From positions 1,240,001 through 1,304,000 of the forward strand of contig NZ_MBQE01000001.1 of the NCBI RefSeq assembly GCF_001696535.1: a stretch of DNA of 64,000 bases, written 5' to 3'. The notes under the pieces are model-generated. The model searched no databases and was not told the origin of the DNA. It was given only the letters and a program-made list of their open reading frames with translations. Source of the stretch: Stappia indica (GTDB lineage Bacteria; Pseudomonadota; Alphaproteobacteria; Rhizobiales; Stappiaceae). The position numbers and the translations under genes are program-made. Below are positions 1 to 8,676 of the stretch, one piece after another (position 1 is the stretch's first letter; every line of letters begins with the position of its first letter).

Positions 1-403
1 GCCGCTGCGACATGCGCATGTGCTCGCGCATCGGCACCTGGATGTTCTGCCGCACGGTGAGCGAGGAGAACAGCGCGCCCTGCTGGAACAGCACGCCCCA
101 GCGCTGCTCCACCGCCTGGCGCTCGTCCGGCGAGGCCTTGTCGAGATCGACGCCGAAGACCTCGATGGTGCCGGCCCGCTTCGGCGTGAGGCCGAGAATG
201 GTGCGCATCAGGACGGACTTGCCGGTGCCCGACCCGCCGACGAAGCCGAGGATCTCCCGCGCCTTCACGTCGAGATCGAGATCCTTGAGGATCAGTGTCG
301 AGCCGAAGCCGACCGTCACGCCGCGGGCGCGCAGGATCACCTCGTCGCCGGGCGCGTTCGTCTCGTCCGCGCTCGGCGGCGACAGGGCGGTCTCGGACGG
401 CAT
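1..403 (-). CDS. mlaF: ABC transporter ATP-binding protein MlaF-like (partial, 3' end outside window)
   Basis: This is the ATPase of an Mla-type ABC system, which moves phospholipids between inner and outer membranes. Only the first 134 residues are in the window; the C-terminal part lies beyond base 1. The Walker A motif GGSGTGKS is at residues 56-63 and a Q-loop (FQQGALF) is near 107. The signature, Walker B and H-loop are off the edge. The ATG at 401-403 directly abuts the stop codon of mlaE (404-406), so the two are co-transcribed and probably translationally coupled. Assignment to Mla rather than a generic ABC ATPase rests on the adjacent MlaE-type permease. Family fit is strong; the exact substrate is inferred. 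Confidence 0.88.
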   Translation of the reverse strand, partial: MPSETALSPPSADETNAPGDEVILRARGVTVGFGSTLILKDLDLDVKAREILGFVGGSGTGKSVLMRTILGLTPKRAGTIEVFGVDLDKASPDERQAVEQRWGVLFQQGALFSSLTVRQNIQVPMREHMRMSQR

Positions 404-1549
404 TCAGATTCCGATCGATGAAAAGAAGATGGCGAACAGGCCGTCGACGACGATCACCATGAAGATCGCCTTCACCACGGACATGGTCGTGTGATGGCCG
501 AGCGACTCGGCCGACCCCGAGACTTTCATGCCCTCCACGCAGGCGACAAGGCCGATGATCAGCGCCATGAACGGCGCCTTGACGATGCCCACCATCAGCG
601 TGTCGACCGTAACCGACTGCCGCATCAGATTGATGAAGACCCGCGGCGCCATGTCGAGATAGAGCCAGGAAATCAGCCCGGCGCCGAACAGGGCCGCAAG
701 GTTGGACAGGAAGGTCAGGATCGGCAGGGCGAGAATCAGCGCGAACAGCCGCGGCAGGATCAGCACTTCCGTGACCCGCAGGCCGATGACGTGCAGCGCG
801 TCGATCTCCTCGCGCATCTTCATCGAGCCGATCTCGGCGGTGAACGCGGAGCCGGACCGGCCCGCCACCATGATCGCCGTCAGGATGACGCCGATCTCGC
901 GCAGCACCAGCACGCCGGACAGGTCCACCACATACACATCGGCGCCGAACTGCCGCAGATAGAACCCGCCCTGCTGCGCGATGATCGCGCCGATCAGGAA
1001 GCTCATCAGCATGACGATGGGCACGGCGCCGATGCAGGCCCTGTCGAACTGGGTGGCGATGGAGACGAGCCGCAGGCAGCGCGGTCGCACGAAGACGCTG
1101 GACAGCACGCCGACCAGCGATCCGACGATGTGCAGCACGGCCAGCACGTCCTGACCGATGCCGACGACCTGGCGGCCGGTCCGCTCGAACAGCCCGAACA
1201 GGGAAAACCGGCTGCGCTGCGGCTTCCACGGCGGCGGATGGTGCTGCTCGACCTCGGAAATCAGCGCATCGAAGGACGAGCGCACCCGGTGCAGGCTGAC
1301 GCGCGCACCGTGAAACTCCAGATCGCCGCGCAGGCGGTGGACCATCCAGGCCCCGGCGGTATCCATCCGCCCGACCTGCGACAGATCGACATGGATGCGC
1401 CGGGCCGACGGCGCGCCGAGGCTTTCGACCGCCTGTTCGAGAATCTCGCTGTGCTGGATCGTCCACGGCCCGGCAAGCACGAGGAGCAGGTCGCCGTCCT
1501 TCTCCTGCGCCGAGATACGCGGTATCTCCTGAGCTGCCTCAACCGTCAT
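404..1549 (-). CDS. mlaE: MlaE-type ABC transporter permease with N-terminal STAS domain
   Basis: A 381-residue inner-membrane permease of the MlaE (YrbE) family, the membrane partner of the adjacent MlaF ATPase. Residues ~15-110 form a STAS-like domain (IHVDLSQVGRMDTAGAW). Residues ~120-381 are the hydrophobic permease, with the conserved stretch LREIGVILTAIMVAGRSG followed by FTAEIGSMKMREEIDAL. A STAS domain fused to the N-terminus is a common alphaproteobacterial variant; E. coli carries STAS as separate MlaB. The frame stays open far upstream, but MTVEAAQE at 1549 is the start that gives the normal family length. Upstream residues are low-complexity and R/P-rich. The ribosome-binding site is weak. 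Confidence 0.88.
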   Translation of the reverse strand: MTVEAAQEIPRISAQEKDGDLLLVLAGPWTIQHSEILEQAVESLGAPSARRIHVDLSQVGRMDTAGAWMVHRLRGDLEFHGARVSLHRVRSSFDALISEVEQHHPPPWKPQRSRFSLFGLFERTGRQVVGIGQDVLAVLHIVGSLVGVLSSVFVRPRCLRLVSIATQFDRACIGAVPIVMLMSFLIGAIIAQQGGFYLRQFGADVYVVDLSGVLVLREIGVILTAIMVAGRSGSAFTAEIGSMKMREEIDALHVIGLRVTEVLILPRLFALILALPILTFLSNLAALFGAGLISWLYLDMAPRVFINLMRQSVTVDTLMVGIVKAPFMALIIGLVACVEGMKVSGSAESLGHHTTMSVVKAIFMVIVVDGLFAIFFSSIGI

Positions 1550-1782
1550 GCCTGCCGTGGTCCCGTCCCGTTCGTGCTGCGTCCGGCAGCCAGGCTGCCT
1601 GCCTCCCCTTGCATGCGAGGGGCATGCGGAGGCCGGTCGGGCGGCCCCGCCCCCTTGCCGAGCCTCCCAAGCTCCACGTATACCTTGGCGCCAATGCAAG
1701 CGTCCAGCCGGCCACCGCTTTTGCGTGCTCCTGCCGGCGTTTGGCCGACCAGACCGGAAATTCCGACCGTCAGGAGTCCATG

Positions 1783-2796
1783 ATGGAAATCGCCCACCCC
1801 TATCTGCTGTTCCTCGGCGACGTGCCGGATGCGCTGGCCGCCAAGACGGGCCTCGGCATCGTCGACTGGCGCCGCGACTGGTGCATCGGCCAGCACCGGC
1901 TGGACGGGTGCAAGGCGGACGCGAAACTGCCCGAGATGTCGCCGCAGGACGCCGCCAAGGCCGGCGCGCGGACCATGGTGATCGGCGCGGTGAATGCCGG
2001 CGGCGTGCTGCCCGACCACTGGGTCGCCTCCATCGTGGCCGCACTCGACGCGGGCATGGACGTGGCGAGCGGGCTGCACATGCGCCTCGGCGCGGTTCCT
2101 GCCGTCCGCGAGGCGGCCGAGCGCAACGGCCGCAAGCTGTTCGACGTACGCCACTCCGACATGCGCTTCGACACCGGCAAGGGCACCAAGCGCAGCGGCA
2201 AGCGGCTACTGACGGTGGGAACCGACTGCTCGGTCGGCAAGAAGTACTGCGCTCTGGCGCTGGAACAGGCGATGCGGGACAAGGGCTTCGATGCCGACTT
2301 CCGCGCCACCGGCCAGACCGGCGTGTTCATTTCCGGCCGCGGTGTCGCGCTGGATGCGGTGATCGCCGACTTCATTTCCGGTGCGGCAGAATGGATCTCG
2401 CCGGCCGCCGACGAGACCCACTGGGACCTGGTGGAAGGCCAGGGCTCGCTGTTCCACCCCTCCTTCGCCGGCGTGACGCTCGGCCTGCTGCACGGCTCCC
2501 AGCCGGACGCCTTCGTCGTCTGCCACGAGCCGACCCGCACCAACATGCGCGGCGTCAAGACGCCGCTGCCGACCATCCAGCAGGTCATCGACATGACGGT
2601 GGCACTCGGCAAGCTGACCAATCCGGACATCCGCTGCGTCGGCATCAGCATCAACACGGTGGCGCTGGACGAGGCGGAGGCGCGCAAGCTGCTGGCCGAC
2701 ACAGAGGCCGAATACGGCCTGCCGGCGACCGATCCCGTCCGCTTCGGCTGCGAGGGCATCGTCGAGCGGATCGCGGCCGAGTTCGGCAAGCCATGA
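1783..2796 (+). CDS. dgcN: DgcN family protein (DUF1611), N-acetyl-D-glutamate/D-amino-acid catabolism
   Basis: A 337-residue DUF1611-family protein. The C-terminal domain carries a P-loop-like motif GTDCSVGKKY near residue 148, and the N-terminal domain is Rossmann-like. Known family context: DgcN acts with DgcA in D-glutamate use, and some members are annotated as N-acetyltransferases. Here dgcA follows with an ATGA overlap (2793-2796), the conserved arrangement. Two ATGs occur at 1780 and 1783. The second is preferred because AGGAG at 1772-1776 is then 6 bases away. The gene is divergent from mlaE across a 233-base gap that contains the palindrome TTGGCGCCAA at 1685-1694. The biochemical role is known only for the family. 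Confidence 0.82.
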   Translation: MEIAHPYLLFLGDVPDALAAKTGLGIVDWRRDWCIGQHRLDGCKADAKLPEMSPQDAAKAGARTMVIGAVNAGGVLPDHWVASIVAALDAGMDVASGLHMRLGAVPAVREAAERNGRKLFDVRHSDMRFDTGKGTKRSGKRLLTVGTDCSVGKKYCALALEQAMRDKGFDADFRATGQTGVFISGRGVALDAVIADFISGAAEWISPAADETHWDLVEGQGSLFHPSFAGVTLGLLHGSQPDAFVVCHEPTRTNMRGVKTPLPTIQQVIDMTVALGKLTNPDIRCVGISINTVALDEAEARKLLADTEAEYGLPATDPVRFGCEGIVERIAAEFGKP

Positions 2797-3776
2797 CCGT
2801 CGAGCTGAGCGTTGCCACCGACAGCTGGCCGATCGAGGGCGGCTTCACCATCTCGCGGGGAAGCCGCACCCACGCCCATGTGGTGATGGTGACGCTGAGC
2901 GAAGGGCCGCATCGCGGCCGCGGCGAGTGCGTGCCTTACGCCCGCTACGGCGAGACGGTGGAGGGTGTGATGGCCGATATCGAGCGGCTGGCGCCCGACA
3001 TCGCCCGCGGGCTCGACCACGCCGGCCTGCAGCAGGCGATGCCGGCGGGCGCGGCACGCAACGCCATCGACTGCGCGTTCTGGGACCTGGCCGCCAAGCG
3101 GGCGGGAACCAGCGCGGCGCAGCTCGCCGGCATCAGCGACATGGGCCCCGTCACCACCGCCTTCACCATCAGCCTCGGCACGCCGGAAAAGATGGCCGCC
3201 GACACGGCGAAGGCGAAGGACCGCCCGCTGCTGAAGATCAAGCTCGGCGGCGAGGGCGACGACGCGCGGATCGCCGCGGTGCGCGCCGCCGCGCCGAACG
3301 CCCGGCTGATCGTCGATGCCAACGAGGCCTGGAGCGAGGCGCTGTTCGAGCGCAACATGACCGCCTGCCATGCCGCCGGAGTGGAGCTGATCGAGCAGCC
3401 GCTTCCTTCCGATGCGGACGGCGCGCTGGCCCGCCTGCCGCGCCCGATCCCGGTCTGTGCCGACGAAAGCCTGCACACCTCGGCGGATCTGGAGCGTCTT
3501 GCCCCGCTCTACGATGCGGTGAACATCAAGCTCGACAAGACCGGCGGCCTGACCGAGGCGCTGCTGCTCGCCCGCAAGGCGCGCGAGATGCGGTTCAAGG
3601 TGATGATCGGCTGCATGCTCGGCACCTCGCTTGCGATGGCGCCGGGCGCGCTGATCGCGCAGGACGCCGATTATGTCGACCTCGACGCGCCGCTGCTGCT
3701 GTCGAAGGACCGCGAGCCGGGGCTCGTCTTCGACGGCAGCCTGATGCATCCGCCCCGCCCCGAGCTCTGGGGCTGA
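2793..3776 (+). CDS. dgcA: N-acetyl-D-Glu racemase DgcA (enolase superfamily, dipeptide-epimerase-like)
   Basis: A 327-residue enolase-superfamily enzyme of the muconate-lactonizing/dipeptide-epimerase branch. Visible catalytic elements are the KxK base (KIKLGG), metal ligands D in VDANEAW, E in EQPLP and D in ADES, and the second acid/base Lys in NIKLDKTGG. The partner DgcN lies immediately upstream and the start ATG overlaps its stop, so the pair is translationally coupled. On family knowledge it racemises an N-acetylated D-amino acid (glutamate) so that it can enter L-amino-acid metabolism. It could instead be annotated an L-Ala-D/L-Glu epimerase, but the DgcN linkage favours DgcA. Confidence 0.82.
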   Translation: MTVELSVATDSWPIEGGFTISRGSRTHAHVVMVTLSEGPHRGRGECVPYARYGETVEGVMADIERLAPDIARGLDHAGLQQAMPAGAARNAIDCAFWDLAAKRAGTSAAQLAGISDMGPVTTAFTISLGTPEKMAADTAKAKDRPLLKIKLGGEGDDARIAAVRAAAPNARLIVDANEAWSEALFERNMTACHAAGVELIEQPLPSDADGALARLPRPIPVCADESLHTSADLERLAPLYDAVNIKLDKTGGLTEALLLARKAREMRFKVMIGCMLGTSLAMAPGALIAQDADYVDLDAPLLLSKDREPGLVFDGSLMHPPRPELWG

Positions 3777-3795
3777 GAGCAAGGCTCCAGCCGCC

Positions 3796-5034
3796 TCAGC
3801 CGGCCCGCTTCGCCCGGTTCGAGACGACGAGGCCGGCGAGCAGGCACAGCCCGCCGATGCCGGACAGCAGCGACATCGCCAGGAAGGCCGAGACCGGGCT
3901 GGAGGCGTAGAGCACGCCGGCGACGGCGGAGGCGAGCGCGGTCACCGCGCCGATCACCATCGAGTTGACGCCCTGGGCCGCGCCCGCCCATTGCGGCGGC
4001 GCCATGCGCGCGACGAAGGCGACGGCGCCGAGATGCGTCGCGCCGAAGCTGAGGCCGTGCAGCAGCTGCACCAGGACGATGGAGACGGGTTCTTCCACGA
4101 AGGGGAACAGGATCCAGCGCAGGACGGCGCCGGCAATGCCGATGGCGAGCAGGCCGTTGACGCCCAGCACCGCCCGCACCCGGGCGGAGGCCGCGAACAG
4201 GCCGATCTCGGTGATCACCCCGAGGCCCCAGTAGATGCCGACGGCGGCGCCGGACACGCCGGTCTGCGACCAGTGCAGCGCGCTGAAGGCGTAATAGGCC
4301 GCGTGGCTGGCCTGGGCACAGGCGGCCGCCAGGATCACCAGCAGGAAGCCCGGCGTCACGAAGGCGCCCTCGCGCAGCACGGCCGCCAGCCCCTTGCGAC
4401 GGGCCGGGACGGGGGGCGGCGCGCCCTCCTCCATCACCTCGGCCAGCGCGGCGTCGGGAGAGGTGATGGAGACCGATTCGTTTTCATCGACCCGAATCCT
4501 GGGCAGCTTGACGCTGAGCGCCGCCGCCCCGGCCGCAACCAGACCGGCGACGATGCCGCCGACGACGACCCCGGTCGTCCACTCGCCGATCAGGGCGCCG
4601 CCGATCACGTTCGCCACGATGAAGGAGACCGAACCCCACAGGCGCATGCGCCCGTAATCGCCCTTGCCCTCGCGCTCCACGCGGGCGGCGAGCGCGTCTC
4701 CGAGCGGCATCAGGGGCGACCAGGCGATGGAAATAAACACCAGCAGCACGGCGCTGGCGAAGAAGCTCTTGGCGAGGAAAAAGCCTGAAAACGCAATGGC
4801 GGCGAGAATGCTGAGCAGCGCCACGGCGCGTCCGGGAGTGCCGAAGCGGTCGACCGCCGCGCCGATCAGCGGGTTGGCTGCAAGGCGCACCAGCATCGGG
4901 ATGGCGAGCAGCGTGCCGATCTCCCCCGGGCTCAATCCCGCGTTCGACAGCACCAGCGGAAAGAAGGGCAGGAACAGGCCGAGGCCGAAGAAATAGGCTG
5001 CGAAAATCGCCGCAACCCTTGCGTGAAGAGGCAT
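3796..5034 (-). CDS. MFS transporter (MFS_1-like / HcaT-like)
   Basis: A 412-residue major facilitator superfamily protein with about 12 hydrophobic segments. The N-terminal half carries VDRFGTPGRA, a variant of the loop 2-3 signature. A charged cytoplasmic loop at residues ~185-225 separates the two six-helix bundles. Overall it resembles the MFS_1-like family that includes phenylpropionate permease HcaT and nucleoside permeases. The substrate cannot be read from sequence. It converges on dgcA with a 19-base gap and diverges from the CheZ gene with a gap of about 66 bases. It may be unrelated to D-amino-acid use. No clear ribosome-binding site precedes the start. Confidence 0.85.
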   Translation of the reverse strand: MPLHARVAAIFAAYFFGLGLFLPFFPLVLSNAGLSPGEIGTLLAIPMLVRLAANPLIGAAVDRFGTPGRAVALLSILAAIAFSGFFLAKSFFASAVLLVFISIAWSPLMPLGDALAARVEREGKGDYGRMRLWGSVSFIVANVIGGALIGEWTTGVVVGGIVAGLVAAGAAALSVKLPRIRVDENESVSITSPDAALAEVMEEGAPPPVPARRKGLAAVLREGAFVTPGFLLVILAAACAQASHAAYYAFSALHWSQTGVSGAAVGIYWGLGVITEIGLFAASARVRAVLGVNGLLAIGIAGAVLRWILFPFVEEPVSIVLVQLLHGLSFGATHLGAVAFVARMAPPQWAGAAQGVNSMVIGAVTALASAVAGVLYASSPVSAFLAMSLLSGIGGLCLLAGLVVSNRAKRAG

Positions 5035-5100
5035 GTGGAAACATCCGCCAGCCGAGAGGAACTGCCTTCTATACCGATTTTAAGGATTTGGCGATTAAGC

Positions 5101-6342
5101 ATGACCGACGGCTTCGGGACGACCCGGGACCGAGACGGATCAGGAACGCGGAACGACAGTATGGCTGATATGGGCACGCCGAGCGCGATCCGGGAAAGCG
5201 ACTACGAAGCGCTCCTGAACGCCTTGACGGACACGGATCGCGGTCGCTGGTTCCTCGACGAATACATGCGGCGGAACCAAAAGCCGGAGACGCAGATGGT
5301 GCTGGACGCCATCGCCCGGCTGGAAAAGGTCATGGTGCGCGAGCGCACCGTCCCCAGCATGGACCGCATTCGCCTCGACATTGCCGACATGCAGGAGGCG
5401 ATCGAACGCACCAAGCGCGAGATCGCCAACATCAAGCACGAGCAGGAAGAGGGCAACCGCTTCATCGAGGCCTCGAACGAGCTCGACGCCATCGTCACCA
5501 AGACCGAGAGCGCCACGCAGGAAATCCTCGCCGCCGCCGAAGCCATCCAGGAAACCGCCTGGACGCTGCGCGAGAACGGCGCGGACCAGGAAAGCTGCGA
5601 CGACATCGATGCGCGGGCGACCGAGATCTTCATGGCCTGCTCGTTCCAGGACCTGACCGGCCAGCGCACCCAGAAGATCGTCCAGGTGCTGCAATACCTG
5701 GAATCGCGGATCAACCTGATGATCTCGATCTGGGGCCTGGAGGGCAACCGCGCCGAGGACACCACCTTCGTCGAGGACAAGCGGCCGGACGCGCATCTGC
5801 TCAACGGCCCGCAGCTCGACGGCAAGGGCGTGTCGCAGGACGCGGTCGACGAGATGTTCGATGTCGGCACGGCCGATGTCGCGGTCGTCGACGCGCAGGA
5901 TGCAGCCGACGACGAGGCCAGCGCCTTTTCCGGCGAGACGGCCTCCGCCGACGAGATCGACGCCCTGTTCGCATCGGCCTACACGGATGCCGACACGGAT
6001 GCCGACACCGACGCCGATATCTTCGATGTCGGCGAGGATGCCGGCCTGGAGCAGGCGAGCGCCCGCGAAATGGCCGGGCTCGAGTTCGACGACATCGACT
6101 TCGCCGATGCGGACGTGTTCGAGAAGCCCGGCGAGCACAAGGCCGACCTGCCGGCCGGAGACGACTTCGACGACGTGGTGATGGTCGACGACGAGGACAC
6201 CGCCGCCTGGGAAGCCGAGTTCGAGGTGGTGCCGCGCGCCGAGACGAAACCCGCGCCGAAGCCGCGGGCCGAGCCGGCGAACGACGGCGACGATCCGCTC
6301 GACCGCCTGTCGCCGGGCGAGAAGCAGTCGCTGTTCAGCTGA
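5101..6342 (+). CDS. CheZ-family protein phosphatase with long acidic C-terminal extension
   Basis: A 413-residue protein whose first ~230 residues match the CheZ family, which dephosphorylates CheY-P. The signature ACSFQDLTGQRTQKIV contains the conserved Asp-Gln of CheZ catalysis and lies in a predicted long helical hairpin. The remaining ~180 residues are acidic and low-complexity, including three tandem T-D-A-D units. The C-terminus LSPGEKQSLFS resembles a short docking tail. Alternative in-frame ATGs are 5023 (would overlap the MFS gene) and 5161; 5101 is preferred but uncertain. No other chemotaxis gene is adjacent; the next gene encodes a DUF2336 protein. Target receiver unknown. Confidence 0.8.
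   Translation: MTDGFGTTRDRDGSGTRNDSMADMGTPSAIRESDYEALLNALTDTDRGRWFLDEYMRRNQKPETQMVLDAIARLEKVMVRERTVPSMDRIRLDIADMQEAIERTKREIANIKHEQEEGNRFIEASNELDAIVTKTESATQEILAAAEAIQETAWTLRENGADQESCDDIDARATEIFMACSFQDLTGQRTQKIVQVLQYLESRINLMISIWGLEGNRAEDTTFVEDKRPDAHLLNGPQLDGKGVSQDAVDEMFDVGTADVAVVDAQDAADDEASAFSGETASADEIDALFASAYTDADTDADTDADIFDVGEDAGLEQASAREMAGLEFDDIDFADADVFEKPGEHKADLPAGDDFDDVVMVDDEDTAAWEAEFEVVPRAETKPAPKPRAEPANDGDDPLDRLSPGEKQSLFS
5983..6018 (+). repeat. Three tandem 12-bp units inside the CheZ-family gene
   Basis: Three copies of a 12-base unit (ACGGATGCCGAC and variants) encode three in-frame T-D-A-D repeats in the acidic tail. The first two copies are identical and the third differs at three bases. 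Because the unit is a multiple of three, copy-number change would not shift the frame. Confidence 0.9.
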
Positions 6343-6529
6343 TCCGCCAGCGGGCATCCGGCCCGCCGACGCATGCATGCCTTTTGCTGCCACCCGATAA
6401 CGCGGGTTGCCGGCCGCAGCGGCCCTCGTCAATTTTATCTAGCCTGCCGATATCTTTGCCCTTGGGCAGGACGGGCGTTTGCAGGTATTGCTTCGACTTG
6501 GAGACAGACGTCGGAATGGATGGAGGGGC

Positions 6530-7579
6530 ATGATCCGCGACCGGCTGGAGGAACTGGCGAGAACGCAGGAGGCTTCGGCGCGATCCGAGCTCGTGCGCCT
6601 GCTGAGCGCCCAGTATGCCGACAAGCTGGAGCGCGAGCCGACCGACGCCGAACGCCACCTGTTCTCGGGTCTCGTGCTGGACGTGTTCGACCAGCTCGAC
6701 CATTCGGTCCGCCTCGACATCGTCGTGCGCCTCGCCCGGACCGCGCGCATCACCCAGCCGCTCGCCGACCGCCTCACCGAAGAGCCCTTCGACATCAGCG
6801 AGCCGGTGCTGGAGCACTCGCCGGTCGTCAGCAACGAGAAGCTGTTGCAGGTCTCGCGCACCCGCACCGACCGGCACCGCCTGGCCATCGCCCGCCGGCT
6901 TCAGGTGCCCAAGGAGATCGTCGACACACTGATCGCACGCGGCGCCTTTCCGGTGGTCAACGCCCTGCTGCAGAACCAGGGGGCCGAATTCGCCGTCAGG
7001 GCCCTGCTCGCGGTGCTGATCCTGTCGGCGGCGGACCACCGGCTGCGCGGTGCCCTCGCCCGGCGCTGCGTGCAGGACGAGGCCTTCCTCGGCGACATGA
7101 AGATGATCTCGCAGACGGACTGCCCCCTGATGCCGGAGGACCTGGAGCGCGCGCTGGAAAACCAGGACGCGCTCGACAAGCTGGCGCAGACGGCCGTGGA
7201 CGACGAGCGGGATGCGGGGCTGGAAGTCGGCGGCGAGCAGCTGTCGCGCCACGAGATCCACATCCAGATCGCCTCGGGCGAGCTGGGCTTCGAAAGCATT
7301 TTCCTGACGCTGGTCGAGCGCAAGGACATGAACGGCATCATCTGGCTGGTGTCGCGCCACCTGTCGCTGCGCGACTCCGCGGTGCGCGACACCTTCGCCT
7401 CGCAGGCGGGCGGCGCCGTGGCGATGCTGATGAAGGAAACCGGCATCGGCCCGAAGACCTACGGCCAGTTCCTGCGTCTGCGCTGCGAGTGGCTGGGGAT
7501 CGGCGACAAGACGGTGGCGCAGGACGTCTTCACCTACCGGACGATGCGCCATCCCGGCAGCAAGCGCGCCTTCAACTGA
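6530..7579 (+). CDS. DUF2336 domain-containing protein
   Basis: A 349-residue protein of the alphaproteobacterial DUF2336 family. Most of it is predicted alpha-helical with repeated short helical pairs (for example ADRLTEEPFDISEPVLEHSPVVS), as in HEAT-like solenoids. No enzyme motif is visible. The ATG at 6530 follows a strong GGAGGGG at 6522-6528; it is a better start than the frame opening at 6479. It lies 187 bases after the CheZ-family gene in the same direction. The family often sits near motility or envelope genes, but function is not established. I do not assign one. Confidence 0.8.
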   Translation: MIRDRLEELARTQEASARSELVRLLSAQYADKLEREPTDAERHLFSGLVLDVFDQLDHSVRLDIVVRLARTARITQPLADRLTEEPFDISEPVLEHSPVVSNEKLLQVSRTRTDRHRLAIARRLQVPKEIVDTLIARGAFPVVNALLQNQGAEFAVRALLAVLILSAADHRLRGALARRCVQDEAFLGDMKMISQTDCPLMPEDLERALENQDALDKLAQTAVDDERDAGLEVGGEQLSRHEIHIQIASGELGFESIFLTLVERKDMNGIIWLVSRHLSLRDSAVRDTFASQAGGAVAMLMKETGIGPKTYGQFLRLRCEWLGIGDKTVAQDVFTYRTMRHPGSKRAFN

Positions 7580-7598
7580 CCCTCGCCGCTTTCGCTGC

Positions 7599-8588
7599 TT
7601 AGCCCGCCAGCGCCTTCGCCATCATGTCGGCGTCGATATTGCCGCCGGACAGGGTGAGCGCCACCACGCGTCCCTTCACCGGCAGCCGGCCCGACAGTAC
7701 CGCGGCAAGGCACACGGCCCCGCCCGGCTCCACCACCAGCTTCAGCTCGCGAAAGGCGAAGGCGACCGCCGCCAGCGCCTCGGCATCGCTCACCGCAAGG
7801 CCGCGGCGCGCCCGGCGGCTGGTGATCGAGAAGCCGATCTCGCCCGGCTGACGGGCAAGCAGCGCGTCGCAGACCGAGCCCGCCTCGCTCGGATTGGCGA
7901 CGACCGTGCCGCCGACCAGCGAGCGGCCGTGATCGTCGAAGCCTTCCGGCTCCACCGGCAGCAGCTCGCAGTCGGGCAGCAGGGTTTCGAGGGCAAGGGC
8001 GATGCCGCCGGTCATGCCGCCGCCGCCGGCGCAGGTGAGCATCGCATCCGGCACCAGCCCCATCGCCGCCGCCTGTTCGGCAACTTCCGCGCCGATCGTG
8101 CCCTGGCCGGCGATGACGCCGGCATCATTGTAGGGATGGACCATGGTCGCGCCGGTCTCACGGGCGATCTCCAGCGCGAGCACGTCGCGGTCGTCGACGC
8201 CGCGGCGATAGGTGACGACCCGCGCGCCGGAGCGGCGGGTGCGGTCGAGCTTCGCCTGCGGCGCGTCCTGCGGCATGACGATGGTCGCCGGCATGCCGAG
8301 AACCCGCGCGGCCTCCGCCACGCCCTGCGCATGGTTGCCGGAGGAGCAGGCGACCACGCCGCGATGGCGGTCGCCCTCCGGGATCAGCGACAGGCGGTTG
8401 AAGGCGCCGCGGAACTTGAACGAGCCGGTGCGCTGCAGGTTCTCCGCCTTCAGCAATACGGTTCCGCCGGTCAGTTCGTCGAGAAACGCCGAGCGCAGCA
8501 GGGGCGTCACCGCTGCTTCTCCGGCAATGCGCCGCTGCGCGTCGCGAATGTCCTGGAATACCGGGGGAGTGACGGGAATCGCGTCCAT
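7599..8588 (-). CDS. Threonine/serine dehydratase-like PLP enzyme
   Basis: A 329-residue fold-type II PLP enzyme. The PLP lysine is in GSFKFRGA, with the substrate loop SSGNHAQG and the phosphate-binding glycine loop CAGGGGMTGG. There is no C-terminal ACT regulatory domain. That makes it the short, catabolic type (threonine/serine dehydratase, serine racemase or hydroxyaspartate dehydratase subgroup), not biosynthetic IlvA. ATG at 8588 has AGGAGG five bases upstream on the minus strand; an in-frame ATG at 8609 lacks this. It converges on the DUF2336 gene. Exact substrate is not determinable from sequence. Confidence 0.85.
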   Translation of the reverse strand: MDAIPVTPPVFQDIRDAQRRIAGEAAVTPLLRSAFLDELTGGTVLLKAENLQRTGSFKFRGAFNRLSLIPEGDRHRGVVACSSGNHAQGVAEAARVLGMPATIVMPQDAPQAKLDRTRRSGARVVTYRRGVDDRDVLALEIARETGATMVHPYNDAGVIAGQGTIGAEVAEQAAAMGLVPDAMLTCAGGGGMTGGIALALETLLPDCELLPVEPEGFDDHGRSLVGGTVVANPSEAGSVCDALLARQPGEIGFSITSRRARRGLAVSDAEALAAVAFAFRELKLVVEPGGAVCLAAVLSGRLPVKGRVVALTLSGGNIDADMMAKALAG

Positions 8589-8676
8589 GAGAGCCTCCTG
8601 CAGAAGCATCGAGTCCTACATGATCGCCATGCCTGATTGAAGGGCCCGGTTGAAGCAGGCCGACAGCGAAAAGCGC

